DNA of 45,416 nucleotides from the NCBI GenBank assembly GCA_019245115.1, contig JAFARZ010000238.1, positions 1-45,416 of the forward strand, read 5' to 3'. This DNA is from Streptosporangiaceae bacterium. GTDB taxonomy: Bacteria; Actinomycetota; Actinomycetes; Streptosporangiales; Streptosporangiaceae. The first letter of the stretch is position 1. Each line of letters begins with the position of its first letter. Below the pieces are notes generated by a model that saw only the letters and a list, made by a program, of their open reading frames with translations, did no database searches and was not told where the DNA came from. Below are positions 1 to 8,174 of this stretch, in pieces. The position numbers were made by a program, and so were the translations under genes.

Positions 1-141
1 GGATCTCCTCACCACGAGGCGGATATGGCACCGCCGATGCTTCTACGTCTCACTCAAGCCCGGATAGCCCCCACATCACGGCAGGGCTCCACCACACCCC
101 GCCAGCCTCCACCACACCCACCCCAAAAGTGCGAAACACCA

Positions 142-200
142 GTGGAGAAAATGGCGCCGGAAACCGACTGCTTTTCTTCCGTGGGGCTCTTTGTTTCCAC
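142..200 (+). repeat. Degenerate copy of structured interspersed repeat
   Basis: It resembles the element at 35905-36030 in the same orientation. It keeps the GGCGCCGG-AAA-CCG core (153-166), the tail CTTTTCTTCC (171-180) and the outer TTTCCAC (194-200). The inner hairpin is broken because the right arm reads CCGACTGC instead of CCGGCGCC. This is an older copy of the family. Confidence 0.6.
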
Positions 201-418
201 GAGCTGGCGGATTCCGGGCGCGTGTCCCGCCCCCACTGGTCCCATGTGTCCCACCCGCCTCCGCGTTCGCCGGTTTGTTCCGCCTCGCCTCTTACCCGCG
301 CACCCGACATTTTCGGATTCGCTGCTGGCGGGGGACAAGCTGGGAATGACGATCGAGCCGGCCGGAGGAACCGCGCAGCCAACCACCACGCCGGTGCTCG
401 CGCTGTCGCTGCCGGCCT

Positions 419-559
419 AGTGTCCTGCGTCTGTCTACGTTTGCCCGGTTGGTATGCGGTGAGCCTGCTGAACCGCGGGAGCTGATGCTGGCAACACTGG
501 CGTCGTGTGCCGCCAGCCCGCCGATGGCCGGCCCAGTGCCCTGAGTCTGACTACGATTT
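419..559 (+). repeat. Degenerate direct repeat pair (about 25 bases)
   Basis: Bases 419-443 and 535-559 share the pattern AGTG-CCTG-GTCTG-CTACG-TT with about four substitutions. The second copy runs straight into the perfect hairpin at 557-590, so the pair may mark the remains of a small mobile or repeated element. Its function is unknown. Confidence 0.45.
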
Positions 560-590
560 CCTGAGCCGAAAGTTTTTTCGGCTCAGGAAA
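557..590. repeat. Perfect 15-bp inverted repeat with 4-base loop
   Basis: The left arm TTTCCTGAGCCGAAA (557-571) and the right arm TTTCGGCTCAGGAAA (576-590) are exact reverse complements separated by GTTT. No run of T follows on either strand, so it is not a textbook intrinsic terminator. It lies about 130 bases beyond the end of the minus-strand DUF4331 operon and could stop transcription there or be an element end. Confidence 0.7.
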
Positions 591-716
591 CTGGCCTCAA
601 AGACACGGCACGCCTCCGGCAGGCCCCGCACCGCATCGACGAGGCCAGCCCAGGAACGAGGCCAGCCCCAGGAACGGCGCCCCCAGGCAAAGCTCGAGCC
701 GATGCGCCAGTTCTGT

Positions 717-1043
717 TCAGCCGGGCCATTCGCAGGTGGTGACCTGACCGCCGGTGATGGTCGCCCTGCCCGCCCATCGCTGATCGTCGCGCCAGATGAC
801 GTACTCACCGGCAGGAAGGCATGGGTACACCGCCGCATACACCGTGCCCGTCATGGTGTCGCGCCGACGCACCCGCGCGTGCGTCCGGCGGACCTGACCG
901 CTCCCGGCCTGACCGGACGGACTGATCTCGATCTCATGGCCGTCCATGCTGGCGGGCGTGTAGAGGACGAGCACGCCGATACCGGCGCCGAGGTCGAGTA
1001 CGACGGTCCCGGCGCCGGACGGCCCTGCGATTGGTTCGGTCAT
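717..1043 (-). CDS. Small conserved protein downstream of DUF4331
   Basis: This encodes 108 residues. Its ATG overlaps the stop of the upstream DUF4331 gene in an ATGA arrangement (1040-1043), which indicates translational coupling and argues that the frame is real. The protein has no signal peptide or membrane segment. It is rich in beta-type stretches (VVLDLGAGIGVLVLYTP near the start, YAAVYPCLPAGEYVIW near residue 75, ATITGGQVTTCEW at the end), which suggests a small beta-sandwich-like fold. I recall similar short actinobacterial proteins but no named function. Context suggests it works with the DUF4331 protein. Confidence 0.65.
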   Translation of the reverse strand: MTEPIAGPSGAGTVVLDLGAGIGVLVLYTPASMDGHEIEISPSGQAGSGQVRRTHARVRRRDTMTGTVYAAVYPCLPAGEYVIWRDDQRWAGRATITGGQVTTCEWPG

Positions 1044-2410
1044 GAGGGGTTGTCGAATCCGCTGTACGGAGTTCCGAGGTACGGGAACTGCGGCAGGTAC
1101 GCTGAGCTGACGCTGGCGGGCGTAAGCCCGTCGGTGAGCTTGGCCGCGGCCGCGTCAGGGATGAACGACTTGTCCACCAGCGGGTACGTTACGCCGGCCA
1201 GCGCCCTCAGCTCGATCGCGACCACGTCGTCGGTGGGGCGGCGGCCGTTCGGGAACCCGGCCAGGTCTCCGCCGAGCAGGCCATAGATGCTCTGCCTGGT
1301 CTGCGGCGTGGCGGGGATGCTCGTGTTCAGGCGGAGCATGTCCGCGAGGACCGAGCCGGTGAAGTTGTCGAACCCGGCGATCAGGCCGGCCGGGATACCG
1401 GTGAGCAGGATCGCCTCCAGGTCGGCCCGCGGCTTGGCCGACTTGACCAGCGCATCCAGGTTAGGGAACACGCCCGGATACAGCGCGGGCAACAGCGCGG
1501 CGAGACCAGGCTGGGTGACATAGCCGGCGAACAGCTTGTCGTCCGACGGCGGCCGGGAGTTCCACAGATCCTTCTTGCCGAGCGGGATCAGGACCTCGTT
1601 GACCAGCGGGTTGCCCAGGCGCGACACCTGCCGGAACGGCCCGCTGTTTATATCCTCCCCGGCGTCGGCGTCCCACAACCGGACCCGCTGCCGGCTCGCC
1701 GTGGTCCATACGCCGATGCTGGGATGGCCGTTCCTGGTCAGCCGGCTGATCGGCACCTGAATAGCGATCGAATGAACGTTGAGATGGTTGGTGGCGTTTA
1801 CTCCGGGCGCGGGCCCGGTGAAGACATTCAGGCCGTACTGAGCATGCAGGTTCTCGAACGGGCGCAGATCGCCCAGGTCGAAGATCGCGCCTAGGTCGAC
1901 GTAGAACCCCTCGGCTCGCTGACCGGCGAACACCGTGATGCCGCCGCCGAGAACATGCACCGCCGCCTCGGCCAGGCTGGCGTAGTCCGGAGTGGACAGC
2001 GGGCCGATGTTGCACGGCGGGCAGGCCAGGCCGGCGCCGATCTGGCTGGCTCCCTGGCCGGTCACCTCGGTGACGCGATAGGACTGGCGGCGATTCCAGT
2101 TCGGGCTGCCCAGCGACTCGATCGGGCCGACGTTGTAGAGGAAGGTGGCCGGGTCGGCGACCTGCGTGCTGAACCTGAACTGGTAGCTGATGTCCGCCCG
2201 GCCGTCCCCGTCGTTGTCGACGTGGATCTCATACAGCACGTCGTCGCCGAACTCGTAGAAATTGGGACCGCCCGCCGGGCCCTGCAGCGGGATGTAGTTG
2301 GCGATCAGGGTGACCGAGCCTGGCCGGTCCGGGCTGACGAACGCGTACACGTCGGTGCTGTCGGCCACCGGATCCTTGGAGATCTCCGGTGCTTCGCGGT
2401 GCGATGACAT
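1040..2410 (-). CDS. DUF4331 family protein
   Basis: This encodes 456 residues and begins with MSSHREAPEISKDPVADSTD, the signature opening of DUF4331 proteins, followed by the conserved YAFVSPDRPGSVTLIANY. The family is widespread in bacteria and often near secreted or envelope genes; its biochemical role is not established. No signal peptide is visible in this frame. A ribosome-binding site AAGGGGG lies just upstream of the ATG. The gene starts 17 bases after a small Tat-signal protein gene and overlaps the next small gene by four bases, so the three form one minus-strand operon. Confidence 0.88.
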   Translation of the reverse strand: MSSHREAPEISKDPVADSTDVYAFVSPDRPGSVTLIANYIPLQGPAGGPNFYEFGDDVLYEIHVDNDGDGRADISYQFRFSTQVADPATFLYNVGPIESLGSPNWNRRQSYRVTEVTGQGASQIGAGLACPPCNIGPLSTPDYASLAEAAVHVLGGGITVFAGQRAEGFYVDLGAIFDLGDLRPFENLHAQYGLNVFTGPAPGVNATNHLNVHSIAIQVPISRLTRNGHPSIGVWTTASRQRVRLWDADAGEDINSGPFRQVSRLGNPLVNEVLIPLGKKDLWNSRPPSDDKLFAGYVTQPGLAALLPALYPGVFPNLDALVKSAKPRADLEAILLTGIPAGLIAGFDNFTGSVLADMLRLNTSIPATPQTRQSIYGLLGGDLAGFPNGRRPTDDVVAIELRALAGVTYPLVDKSFIPDAAAAKLTDGLTPASVSSAYLPQFPYLGTPYSGFDNPS

Positions 2411-2427
2411 TCGTTCCCCCTTCCCGG

Positions 2428-2694
2428 TTAGCTGATCGCCCTGGCGATGCGGATGGCGAGGTCGCGGTCACGCAGCCTGGCCTGGCTGGTCCCGGCGAAC
2501 ACCTCGATGTCCCCGGATGCGGCGTCGCGGACGTGCACGATGATCGGGCTGGCTGCTGACGCGGCCGTCGTCGCCTCGAAAGCGCTGGTTCCAAGCGCGG
2601 TGACCGCGAGTCCGGCTGCTCCGGCTCCGGCGGCCCGCCGCAGTACAGAGCGCCGGGACAGCGCTGATCGCGGCTCTGGGTCCGGTGTTGGCAT
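2428..2694 (-). CDS. Small Tat-signal protein, first gene of DUF4331 operon
   Basis: This encodes 88 residues. Residues 11-35 form a twin-arginine signal: SRRSVLRRA followed by a short Ala/Gly/Leu-rich hydrophobic stretch. The remaining 45 or so residues (PIIVHVRDAASGDIEVFAGT...) are predicted to be exported by the Tat route. The mature part is too short for an enzyme domain that I recognise. It lies 17 bases upstream of the DUF4331 gene and is probably transcribed with it, so it may be its exported partner. Confidence 0.7.
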   Translation of the reverse strand: MPTPDPEPRSALSRRSVLRRAAGAGAAGLAVTALGTSAFEATTAASAASPIIVHVRDAASGDIEVFAGTSQARLRDRDLAIRIARAIS

Positions 2695-2810
2695 TGACGA
2701 TCCCCTCTATGGCGTGTTCACTGAGTCGCGCGCGCTGACTCCCCTGTCATGCGCTTGTTCGCGGCGGACCGCCGAGTGGATGGGTCACCCACCGAAAATT
2801 TATGAAAACG

Positions 2811-3017
2811 TCAGTCCGGCGGGTACACCTCGTCGACGGCCAGGTCGATGAGGGCGGCGGCCGCCCGCCCGAACTTCCTCTTAAACCGGCCAACGTGCTC
2901 GTCGCGCGTGTCCGCGTAGGCGTGATGAAGCACGATCTCTGCCCGGTCGAGCGCGTCCCATGCGGTCTGCACGAACTCGCGCACCGCCTCACGCCAGGTC
3001 TCGGCATCCTGAATCAC
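2811..3017 (-). CDS. Small hypothetical protein
   Basis: The frame is open from 3197, but only the last 68 residues look like real coding sequence: an amphipathic, charged run with QDAETWREAVREFVQTAWD and YADTRDEHVGRFKRKFG. I chose the GTG at 3017 because the upstream part loses this character; the ribosome-binding site there is poor, so the start is uncertain. It is predicted all-helical with no signal or membrane segment. It is divergent from the DUF5753 regulator gene that starts at 3113. I do not recognise the family. Confidence 0.45.
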   Translation of the reverse strand: MIQDAETWREAVREFVQTAWDALDRAEIVLHHAYADTRDEHVGRFKRKFGRAAAALIDLAVDEVYPPD

Positions 3018-3112
3018 CCACCAAAGATGGCAGGCCGGAACTACGGTACGGAAGCAGTACAACGCGTACGGCCAAGATGTCCCAGTCCGACGTAGCCCTG
3101 TAGGAGTTACAA

Positions 3113-3952
3113 ATGGCGTTAAGAACCGCACGGCGACGCACCCCGAAAACTCCGAGTGAGACCGCCGCGACCAGATATGCCTCCGAACAGAAGGCATGGC
3201 GCGAACACCTGGGCCTGGATCAGAAAGCGTTCGCCCGGGCTCTCGGTTTCAGCCAGTCGCTGGTGGAATCGGTCGAGCAGTGCAAGCGGACGCCAACCGT
3301 GCCGTACGCCGAGCGATGCGATGAGGTGACCAAAGCACCGGGCACGTTTGTGCGCTGGCAGGCGCAGATCGTCGAGGCGTCGTATCCGTCGTTCTTCGCC
3401 CCGGTCGTGGAATTCGAGCGCGATGCCGTGCGCATCCATGGCTGGGAAATAGGCGCCGTGCCGGGCTTGCTGCAAACCGAAGGCTATACAAGATCTATAG
3501 TGCGGGCTGGCCGTCCTGCCTACACTGAAACCGCCGTCGCCCGTACTGTCTCCGCTCGAACTGAACGGCAGGGGATCCTCCTCCAGAACCCTCCTCCGAT
3601 GCTGTGGTATGTGATTCACGAGGGCGTGCTCCGGCACCGTATCGGCGGCGTCGACATCATGGCCGAACAACTCGACCAGCTCATCGAGTTGGCCGCCCGG
3701 CCGAGCATCGTGATACAGATCCTGCCGTTCACGGCCGAAGACCACGCCGGGGCCGAAGGTCCCATAACTGTCTACGATCTCAACGAAAATAGGTCGGTCG
3801 GCTATGCCGAATGCAACGGCGGCGGACGGATCATAGAGACGGACGACGAGGTCGCTGACCTGCTGATGATGGTGAACCTGCTCCGCGCGTCATCATTGCC
3901 GGTCCGCGAGTCAGCCGCCTTGATGCGCGAGATCAGGAGTGAGATGCGATGA
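3113..3952 (+). CDS. XRE-type HTH protein with DUF5753
   Basis: This encodes 279 residues. An XRE-type helix-turn-helix lies at about residues 24-70 (WREHLGLDQKAFARALGFSQ...), followed by the DUF5753 domain, with the conserved PSFFAPVVEFERDA and WEIGAVPGLLQTEGYTR. This family is expanded in Streptomyces and relatives and normally pairs with a small DUF397 protein, as here; some pairs affect development and some have been described as toxin-antitoxin-like. The site TAGGAG sits seven bases before the ATG. The stop overlaps the DUF397 start in an ATGA, so translation is coupled. Confidence 0.9.
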   Translation: MALRTARRRTPKTPSETAATRYASEQKAWREHLGLDQKAFARALGFSQSLVESVEQCKRTPTVPYAERCDEVTKAPGTFVRWQAQIVEASYPSFFAPVVEFERDAVRIHGWEIGAVPGLLQTEGYTRSIVRAGRPAYTETAVARTVSARTERQGILLQNPPPMLWYVIHEGVLRHRIGGVDIMAEQLDQLIELAARPSIVIQILPFTAEDHAGAEGPITVYDLNENRSVGYAECNGGGRIIETDDEVADLLMMVNLLRASSLPVRESAALMREIRSEMR

Positions 3953-4128
3953 GCGACACCTTGACGTGGCGGAAGTCCAGCTACTCGGGCGCTTCCGGAG
4001 GCAACTGCGTGCAGGTCGCGACCCCCCCAGGCGCGATAGCCCTCCGCGACTCCAACCACCCCACCGGCCCCGTCCTCCACTTCACCCCCAACGAGTGGCA
4101 AGCCTTCCTGGCGAGCATCCGCGCCTAA
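3949..4128 (+). CDS. DUF397 domain protein
   Basis: This encodes 59 residues and shows the family hallmarks: TWRKSSYSG at residues 6-14, GGNCVQVA at 17-24, the ALRDSNHPTGPVL core and FTPNEWQAFL near the end. DUF397 proteins are the small partners of DUF5753 HTH proteins. Its ATG overlaps the stop of the upstream HTH gene. Its TAA (4126-4128) overlaps the stop of the convergent NACHT gene (4125-4127), so the two transcription units meet with no space for a terminator. Confidence 0.9.
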   Translation: MSDTLTWRKSSYSGASGGNCVQVATPPGAIALRDSNHPTGPVLHFTPNEWQAFLASIRA

Positions 4129-7100
4129 ACACGGATTACATGGCTGCCCGCGCCCAGCACCTCGCCACCATGGACTTGCTGTCCGCGAGTAACGTACACG
4201 CTGAGCCCTGTCACACCCCGCAGTGGCGTGAGATCGACAGGAACGTCGTAGTTGAGGTGAAGAGTTCGGAGCCCTGATAGCCGCCGGACGATGGCTAGCG
4301 TCCTGTGAGATGGAGAGGATACGCTCAAGGTCCTGAGCTCTTTGAGAGTGGCGAGTGGCTCAAGGTCCGTTACGCGAGGGCTCCGCACGAGCATGAACGA
4401 TCGCATGGTCGCCGCCCAGCGGTCGATACCCTGTATCGAGCGGAGTTTATGACAGTCCACCAGTCGGAGCGCTTCGAGCCCGGCAACATCCAACAAGGCT
4501 GTTAGGTCCTCAAGAGTCCCCTTTCTTACATCGAGGAGCTTCAGCGGGTATGGCGGGAAGAACTGGGGTAGCCCGGCAACCACTGTGAGGTTATAGACGG
4601 AGATTTCTTCCAGCTTCGGGCAGTCACGCACTGCCTCGATGTTGGTCACCCTGTCGGCCCAGAAGGAAAGGCGGCGCAGATTAGGGAGAGTGACCAGCGG
4701 GCCGAGGTCGACCATGCCGACTTCTCGAAGGAGGACATCTTCTAGTCTGGGATGACCGGTAAGCGGGCGGAGGTCGCGTAGCTTTGGGTCCGTTATCAGG
4801 TTCAATGTGCGGACATCAGACACATAGCGGAGGACGGTCAAGTCGCCGTCTCCATCTTTGAATTCGAGAACGAGGTTTGTAAGACCCTTGATGTGGCGCA
4901 GTCCCGGCAGCAGGGCCGGATCCTCTATCCTGAACGACTCGCGGTGTGGCGATCCGGATATTACGATCCGGGCATAGTCCTCGGGGTCGAACAGCGGCCA
5001 GGCTCGCATGAGCTCATCGGCTACAGAATGCGTGTCGATCTTGGCGCATGACGCGACGATCCTTAGAGCAGTTGGTCCGCTGATCAGGCTGGCGGCACGC
5101 ATCGTAGCGACCGCCTGTCGGGCGTTGAGGATCGGACGTCCGGCCAGCAGGTCGAGCAGCGGTTCGCCAAGCCGAGCCAAGACTTCGGCCTGGCGGATGT
5201 TCTTTGGGGGCAACAGGGATTCGGCCACGTCCTGGATCCGGGCGTGAAGTCCCGGGTCGAGCTGCGGCGAGGTCTCCAGGCAAGCGACAGCTAGGGTCTG
5301 TAGAACCTCGCGCTTCTTCGGGTCTTCGTCCGCTCGGGCGAGCAGGCTGCGAAGTAGTTCGTCGCGCTGTCGAGGCTGAGCGTGGCCCGCAGCCATGATG
5401 ACGACCTCGCGCCACTGGTCGTCGTGCCCGTTCCGGATCAGCTCGCCGATCTGGTCGTCGTCGACGGCAGCGTGGGCCGCCAGGTACTCCTGGAATGTAC
5501 GGTGCACAAAGTCGATGCGTCCGGCCACGGGCTCCCGGATCAGGCCACTGCGGACGATGAGGCCGTCCAGCACGGCAGGGGCACGATTCGCGTCGGCCTT
5601 TGGCATGGAGGCCAGCCGTTGCCTGATCCACTCGGTCGCCCGGTCCTTCGGCGCGTCCGACCAGCCGTTGCGGATCAGGCGGTAGGCCAGGTCTTCAAGC
5701 AGCAGCATCTTGCTCGTCTTGGACAACATCGGATCGCCTCGGGCGATCTGACGCTCGACGTCGCGCCGCTCCAGCATCATGTCGAGCGCGATCGCATACA
5801 GTTCCATCCGCTCATCGGGCAGTTGTGTGCGCCGGTCGAGGTTCAGCGCACACAACAGCGCGCACAACAGCGGGTTAGTCGCGAGCAGCCGCAGGTGCCG
5901 CCGCAAAAAAAGGGCGTCGAGCAGCTTCCGCTCGCAGGTCGCCAGTTCGTCCCGTCGTTCCGCATCGGCCGACTCATCGCGGAACGCGGCGTGCCAGTGT
6001 CGCAGGAACTCTCGGATATCCGGCCAGGTCATCGGCTCAACCTCGGCCGCGTCGAAGCCTTGTCCTTCCAGCCAATTGCTGTCAGCGGCGCCCGGCCGCG
6101 ACGTGATCACGTACCTGGAGCTGGGAAAGGTATCCACCAGGTAGACGAGCCAGTCCCGGGCCGGGCGGCGCTGTGCCTCAGGTAGTTCGTCCACGCCGTC
6201 CACCAGGATCAGCGCTCGGCCACTCCTGAGCAGCCCGTGCACCGACCTGGCGGGCATCTCGGCGGCAATGTGGCGCCCGACCTCGTTGACGAACTCTTCT
6301 GGTGCGGGAAGATCCCGGTTGGCATAGCGTCGCAGCCGGACCAGGAATGGCACGGTGTCGTTCCAGTTCAGCCACTGGGGAGGGAAATCACGCCGCGCAG
6401 CGCGGACGGCCAGCCACTGCAGCATCGTGGTCTTCCCGGAGCCCGCCTCGCCGCGCAGGAAGAGTCTGGATGTCCTGGCCAGCACGTCGTCGATCCGCAA
6501 AGTGCCAGTCGGCTGATCCAATCGGGTACCCGGAAATCCCGCGTCACGTGCCCGCAAGCCGCCGCTGGTGACTCCGAGCGAGATGTACGCCGTGCTCAGC
6601 GGATACCCGCGAACCGACTCGGAGACCGTCACGCCGAACAGTTCCAGGCGGTCGAGCTGGTTGATTACCTGGCGTCGGTAGTTGGCGGCAAAATCCGCTT
6701 CCGCGTCGGACGAAGGCATCCGGTCGAGGACCTCGGTCACTCGCTGGATGATCACCGACTGGCGGCGCAGGATCTCGGCGAAGGCACCCGCGCTGAACCG
6801 CGGCAGCGTGGTGGTCAGCTCCACGACGTAGGCGCAGCACTCGGTCAGCAGCCGGTGGTACAGCGCGGTGCCCGCCTCGGGCAGATCCCGCGTCGCGCCA
6901 CGGGCACCAGCCAGGATCTTGCGCCGCAGGTACAGCGGATCCAGGTCGCCCTCGAAGATGTCCGCGTCGGTGAACCGGGCCTCCCGCAGCGTATCGCCCA
7001 CCGCGAGCACGGCCGCGGTCCACTCGTTGTCCGGCATCCCGGCGAACTCATGCTGCCGGAGCACGCCGAGCTTCTTCGACACCGGGACCTCGAGGTCCTC

Positions 7101-7265
7101 GAACAGCCGACGGGCATGGCGCTGGTCCAGCTCACCGGAAACCCTCGCCCTGACCGCGTCGACCACCTCGGTACTGGCATCAGACGCGAACTCGTCGTCC
7201 TTCAGCCAGACCTTGCACGCCACCTTGACCACGGCGGCGGCCAGTCCTAACAACAGATCAGCCAT
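4125..7265 (-). CDS. NACHT-LRR STAND ATPase, candidate defence protein
   Basis: This encodes 1046 residues. Residues 1-230 are a helical N-terminal region resembling the actinobacterial NACHT N-terminal helical (NNH1-type) domain, with EFAGMPDNEWTAAV near 73-86. The NACHT ATPase follows: Walker A GEAGSGKTT at 272-280, Walker B ALILVDGVDELP at 351-362, sensor RYVITSRP at 384-391, TNPLLCALL at 463-471, and the typical FVHRTFQEYLAA at 586-597. From about residue 775 to the end there are irregular leucine-rich repeats (LRRLSFWADRVTNIEAV and similar). Related bacterial NACHT proteins sense phage and trigger abortive responses; that role here is inference. No nuclease or other effector domain is obvious. 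Confidence 0.88.
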   Translation of the reverse strand: MADLLLGLAAAVVKVACKVWLKDDEFASDASTEVVDAVRARVSGELDQRHARRLFEDLEVPVSKKLGVLRQHEFAGMPDNEWTAAVLAVGDTLREARFTDADIFEGDLDPLYLRRKILAGARGATRDLPEAGTALYHRLLTECCAYVVELTTTLPRFSAGAFAEILRRQSVIIQRVTEVLDRMPSSDAEADFAANYRRQVINQLDRLELFGVTVSESVRGYPLSTAYISLGVTSGGLRARDAGFPGTRLDQPTGTLRIDDVLARTSRLFLRGEAGSGKTTMLQWLAVRAARRDFPPQWLNWNDTVPFLVRLRRYANRDLPAPEEFVNEVGRHIAAEMPARSVHGLLRSGRALILVDGVDELPEAQRRPARDWLVYLVDTFPSSRYVITSRPGAADSNWLEGQGFDAAEVEPMTWPDIREFLRHWHAAFRDESADAERRDELATCERKLLDALFLRRHLRLLATNPLLCALLCALNLDRRTQLPDERMELYAIALDMMLERRDVERQIARGDPMLSKTSKMLLLEDLAYRLIRNGWSDAPKDRATEWIRQRLASMPKADANRAPAVLDGLIVRSGLIREPVAGRIDFVHRTFQEYLAAHAAVDDDQIGELIRNGHDDQWREVVIMAAGHAQPRQRDELLRSLLARADEDPKKREVLQTLAVACLETSPQLDPGLHARIQDVAESLLPPKNIRQAEVLARLGEPLLDLLAGRPILNARQAVATMRAASLISGPTALRIVASCAKIDTHSVADELMRAWPLFDPEDYARIVISGSPHRESFRIEDPALLPGLRHIKGLTNLVLEFKDGDGDLTVLRYVSDVRTLNLITDPKLRDLRPLTGHPRLEDVLLREVGMVDLGPLVTLPNLRRLSFWADRVTNIEAVRDCPKLEEISVYNLTVVAGLPQFFPPYPLKLLDVRKGTLEDLTALLDVAGLEALRLVDCHKLRSIQGIDRWAATMRSFMLVRSPRVTDLEPLATLKELRTLSVSSPSHRTLAIVRRLSGLRTLHLNYDVPVDLTPLRGVTGLSVYVTRGQQVHGGEVLGAGSHVIRV

Positions 7266-7315
7266 GCGACGATCGTAGCGACCAACGCGCTGGGATCCAC
7301 CCGTTGGCGCGACGC

Positions 7316-7870
7316 TTAAACCTCTGATAGCTCGGCGAAGGAGAGCCAGTCGCCTGCGTGCTGTTCCAGCCAGTCCCTCGCGCGCTCACTGGCGTAGATG
7401 TGCCGCGAGTGCACCGGGTCGCGGACCAGGTCGGCTTCGGTAGCTTCGCCGAGGCTTGGCAGCAGTACCTCCCACAACGGCCCGATCTGCAAGGCCAGTT
7501 CGCGGTCGTGCGGGCGCTCGAGAATGTAAGCCTCGGGTTCACCGCCGGCCGGGTACTCCTGCGGGCGGTCGGCGGTCCAGTCCCACCGCTCCCAGCTCAA
7601 CCGGACGATCCGGGTCTTCTCCACCGCGCGGAAGGCGAGGCCGTCCATCGAGGACTCTTCCGAGGCGACGCGGAGTGCGTCGGTGACCAGCAGGTCGCCG
7701 AATCCGGCCAGGGTGATCGGCGGAACGAACGGCCCTGTCCGCTCCAGTCGCAGCAGACCCTCCCGGGTACGCGGCCTGCGCGTCGTCATCCCGGACAGCA
7801 GAATGTCCCCGTAATCACCCCATGGCGGCTTCACCCAGTGCAACCTGTACCAGTGCTGGGATGTTTCCAT
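7316..7870 (-). CDS. Unknown protein upstream of NACHT gene
   Basis: This encodes 184 residues from the ATG at 7870, chosen because ACGGAG lies just upstream and the preceding frame does not look coding. The sequence is rich in Trp and acidic residues (HWYRLHWVKPPWGDYGD at the start, VRLSWERWDWTADRP in the middle). The stretch GFGDLLVTDALRVASEE...FRAV distantly recalls Imm11/DUF1629-like immunity proteins, but I hold this loosely. It ends 50 bases before the NACHT gene on the same strand, so the two are probably co-transcribed, and it could be a partner or modulator. Confidence 0.6.
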   Translation of the reverse strand: METSQHWYRLHWVKPPWGDYGDILLSGMTTRRPRTREGLLRLERTGPFVPPITLAGFGDLLVTDALRVASEESSMDGLAFRAVEKTRIVRLSWERWDWTADRPQEYPAGGEPEAYILERPHDRELALQIGPLWEVLLPSLGEATEADLVRDPVHSRHIYASERARDWLEQHAGDWLSFAELSEV

Positions 7871-7964
7871 TCGGCTCCGTCTAGCGGTTCCTAAGTTATT
7901 GCAAACACATTTCATAACTGTATCCGGCGACTCCACGGGATCACTCCGCGAGCACCGCATCACT

Positions 7965-7994
7965 CAGGACAGCACGCGGTACCGTGCTGTCCTG
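7965..7994. repeat. 12-bp inverted repeat in divergent intergenic region
   Basis: The arms CAGGACAGCACG (7965-7976) and CGTGCTGTCCTG (7983-7994) are exact reverse complements around CGGTAC. They lie in the 304-base gap (7871-8174) between the minus-strand unknown/NACHT unit and the plus-strand AfsR-type gene. The spot fits an operator shared by the divergent promoters or a hairpin in a leader. No T run follows. I see no other gene in this gap. Confidence 0.55.
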
Positions 7995-8174
7995 CTGCCG
8001 GGCCGAGTGGGTTATGGGCGATCACCCTTCTCCTGTGACCAGGTTGATCACCGCCCCCGCGGTACCACCCAGACAGAGTCCTTGTGTATCTAAGCTTTAC
8101 TCGGGGCGCTAGCATGGCGTTAGCATTTGATCATCACCGGACGCCGGGACGCGTTCTACGGATGGCGAGAGCCT

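Larger units (their letters stand above)
1..716. other. Gene-poor left edge with repeats
   Basis: I see no convincing protein gene here. The open frames on both strands have no recognisable domain, no good ribosome-binding site and a composition typical of random high-GC frames. The stretch holds a degenerate copy of a structured repeat (142-200), a pair of degenerate 25-base direct repeats (419-443 and 535-559) and a perfect 15-bp hairpin (557-590). It lies downstream of the minus-strand operon that ends at 717. Confidence 0.6.

Noticed and set aside
25..420. A 131-codon plus-strand frame at the left edge
   Set aside because: Pro/Thr-rich without domain or ribosome-binding site, and it overlaps a repeat copy.
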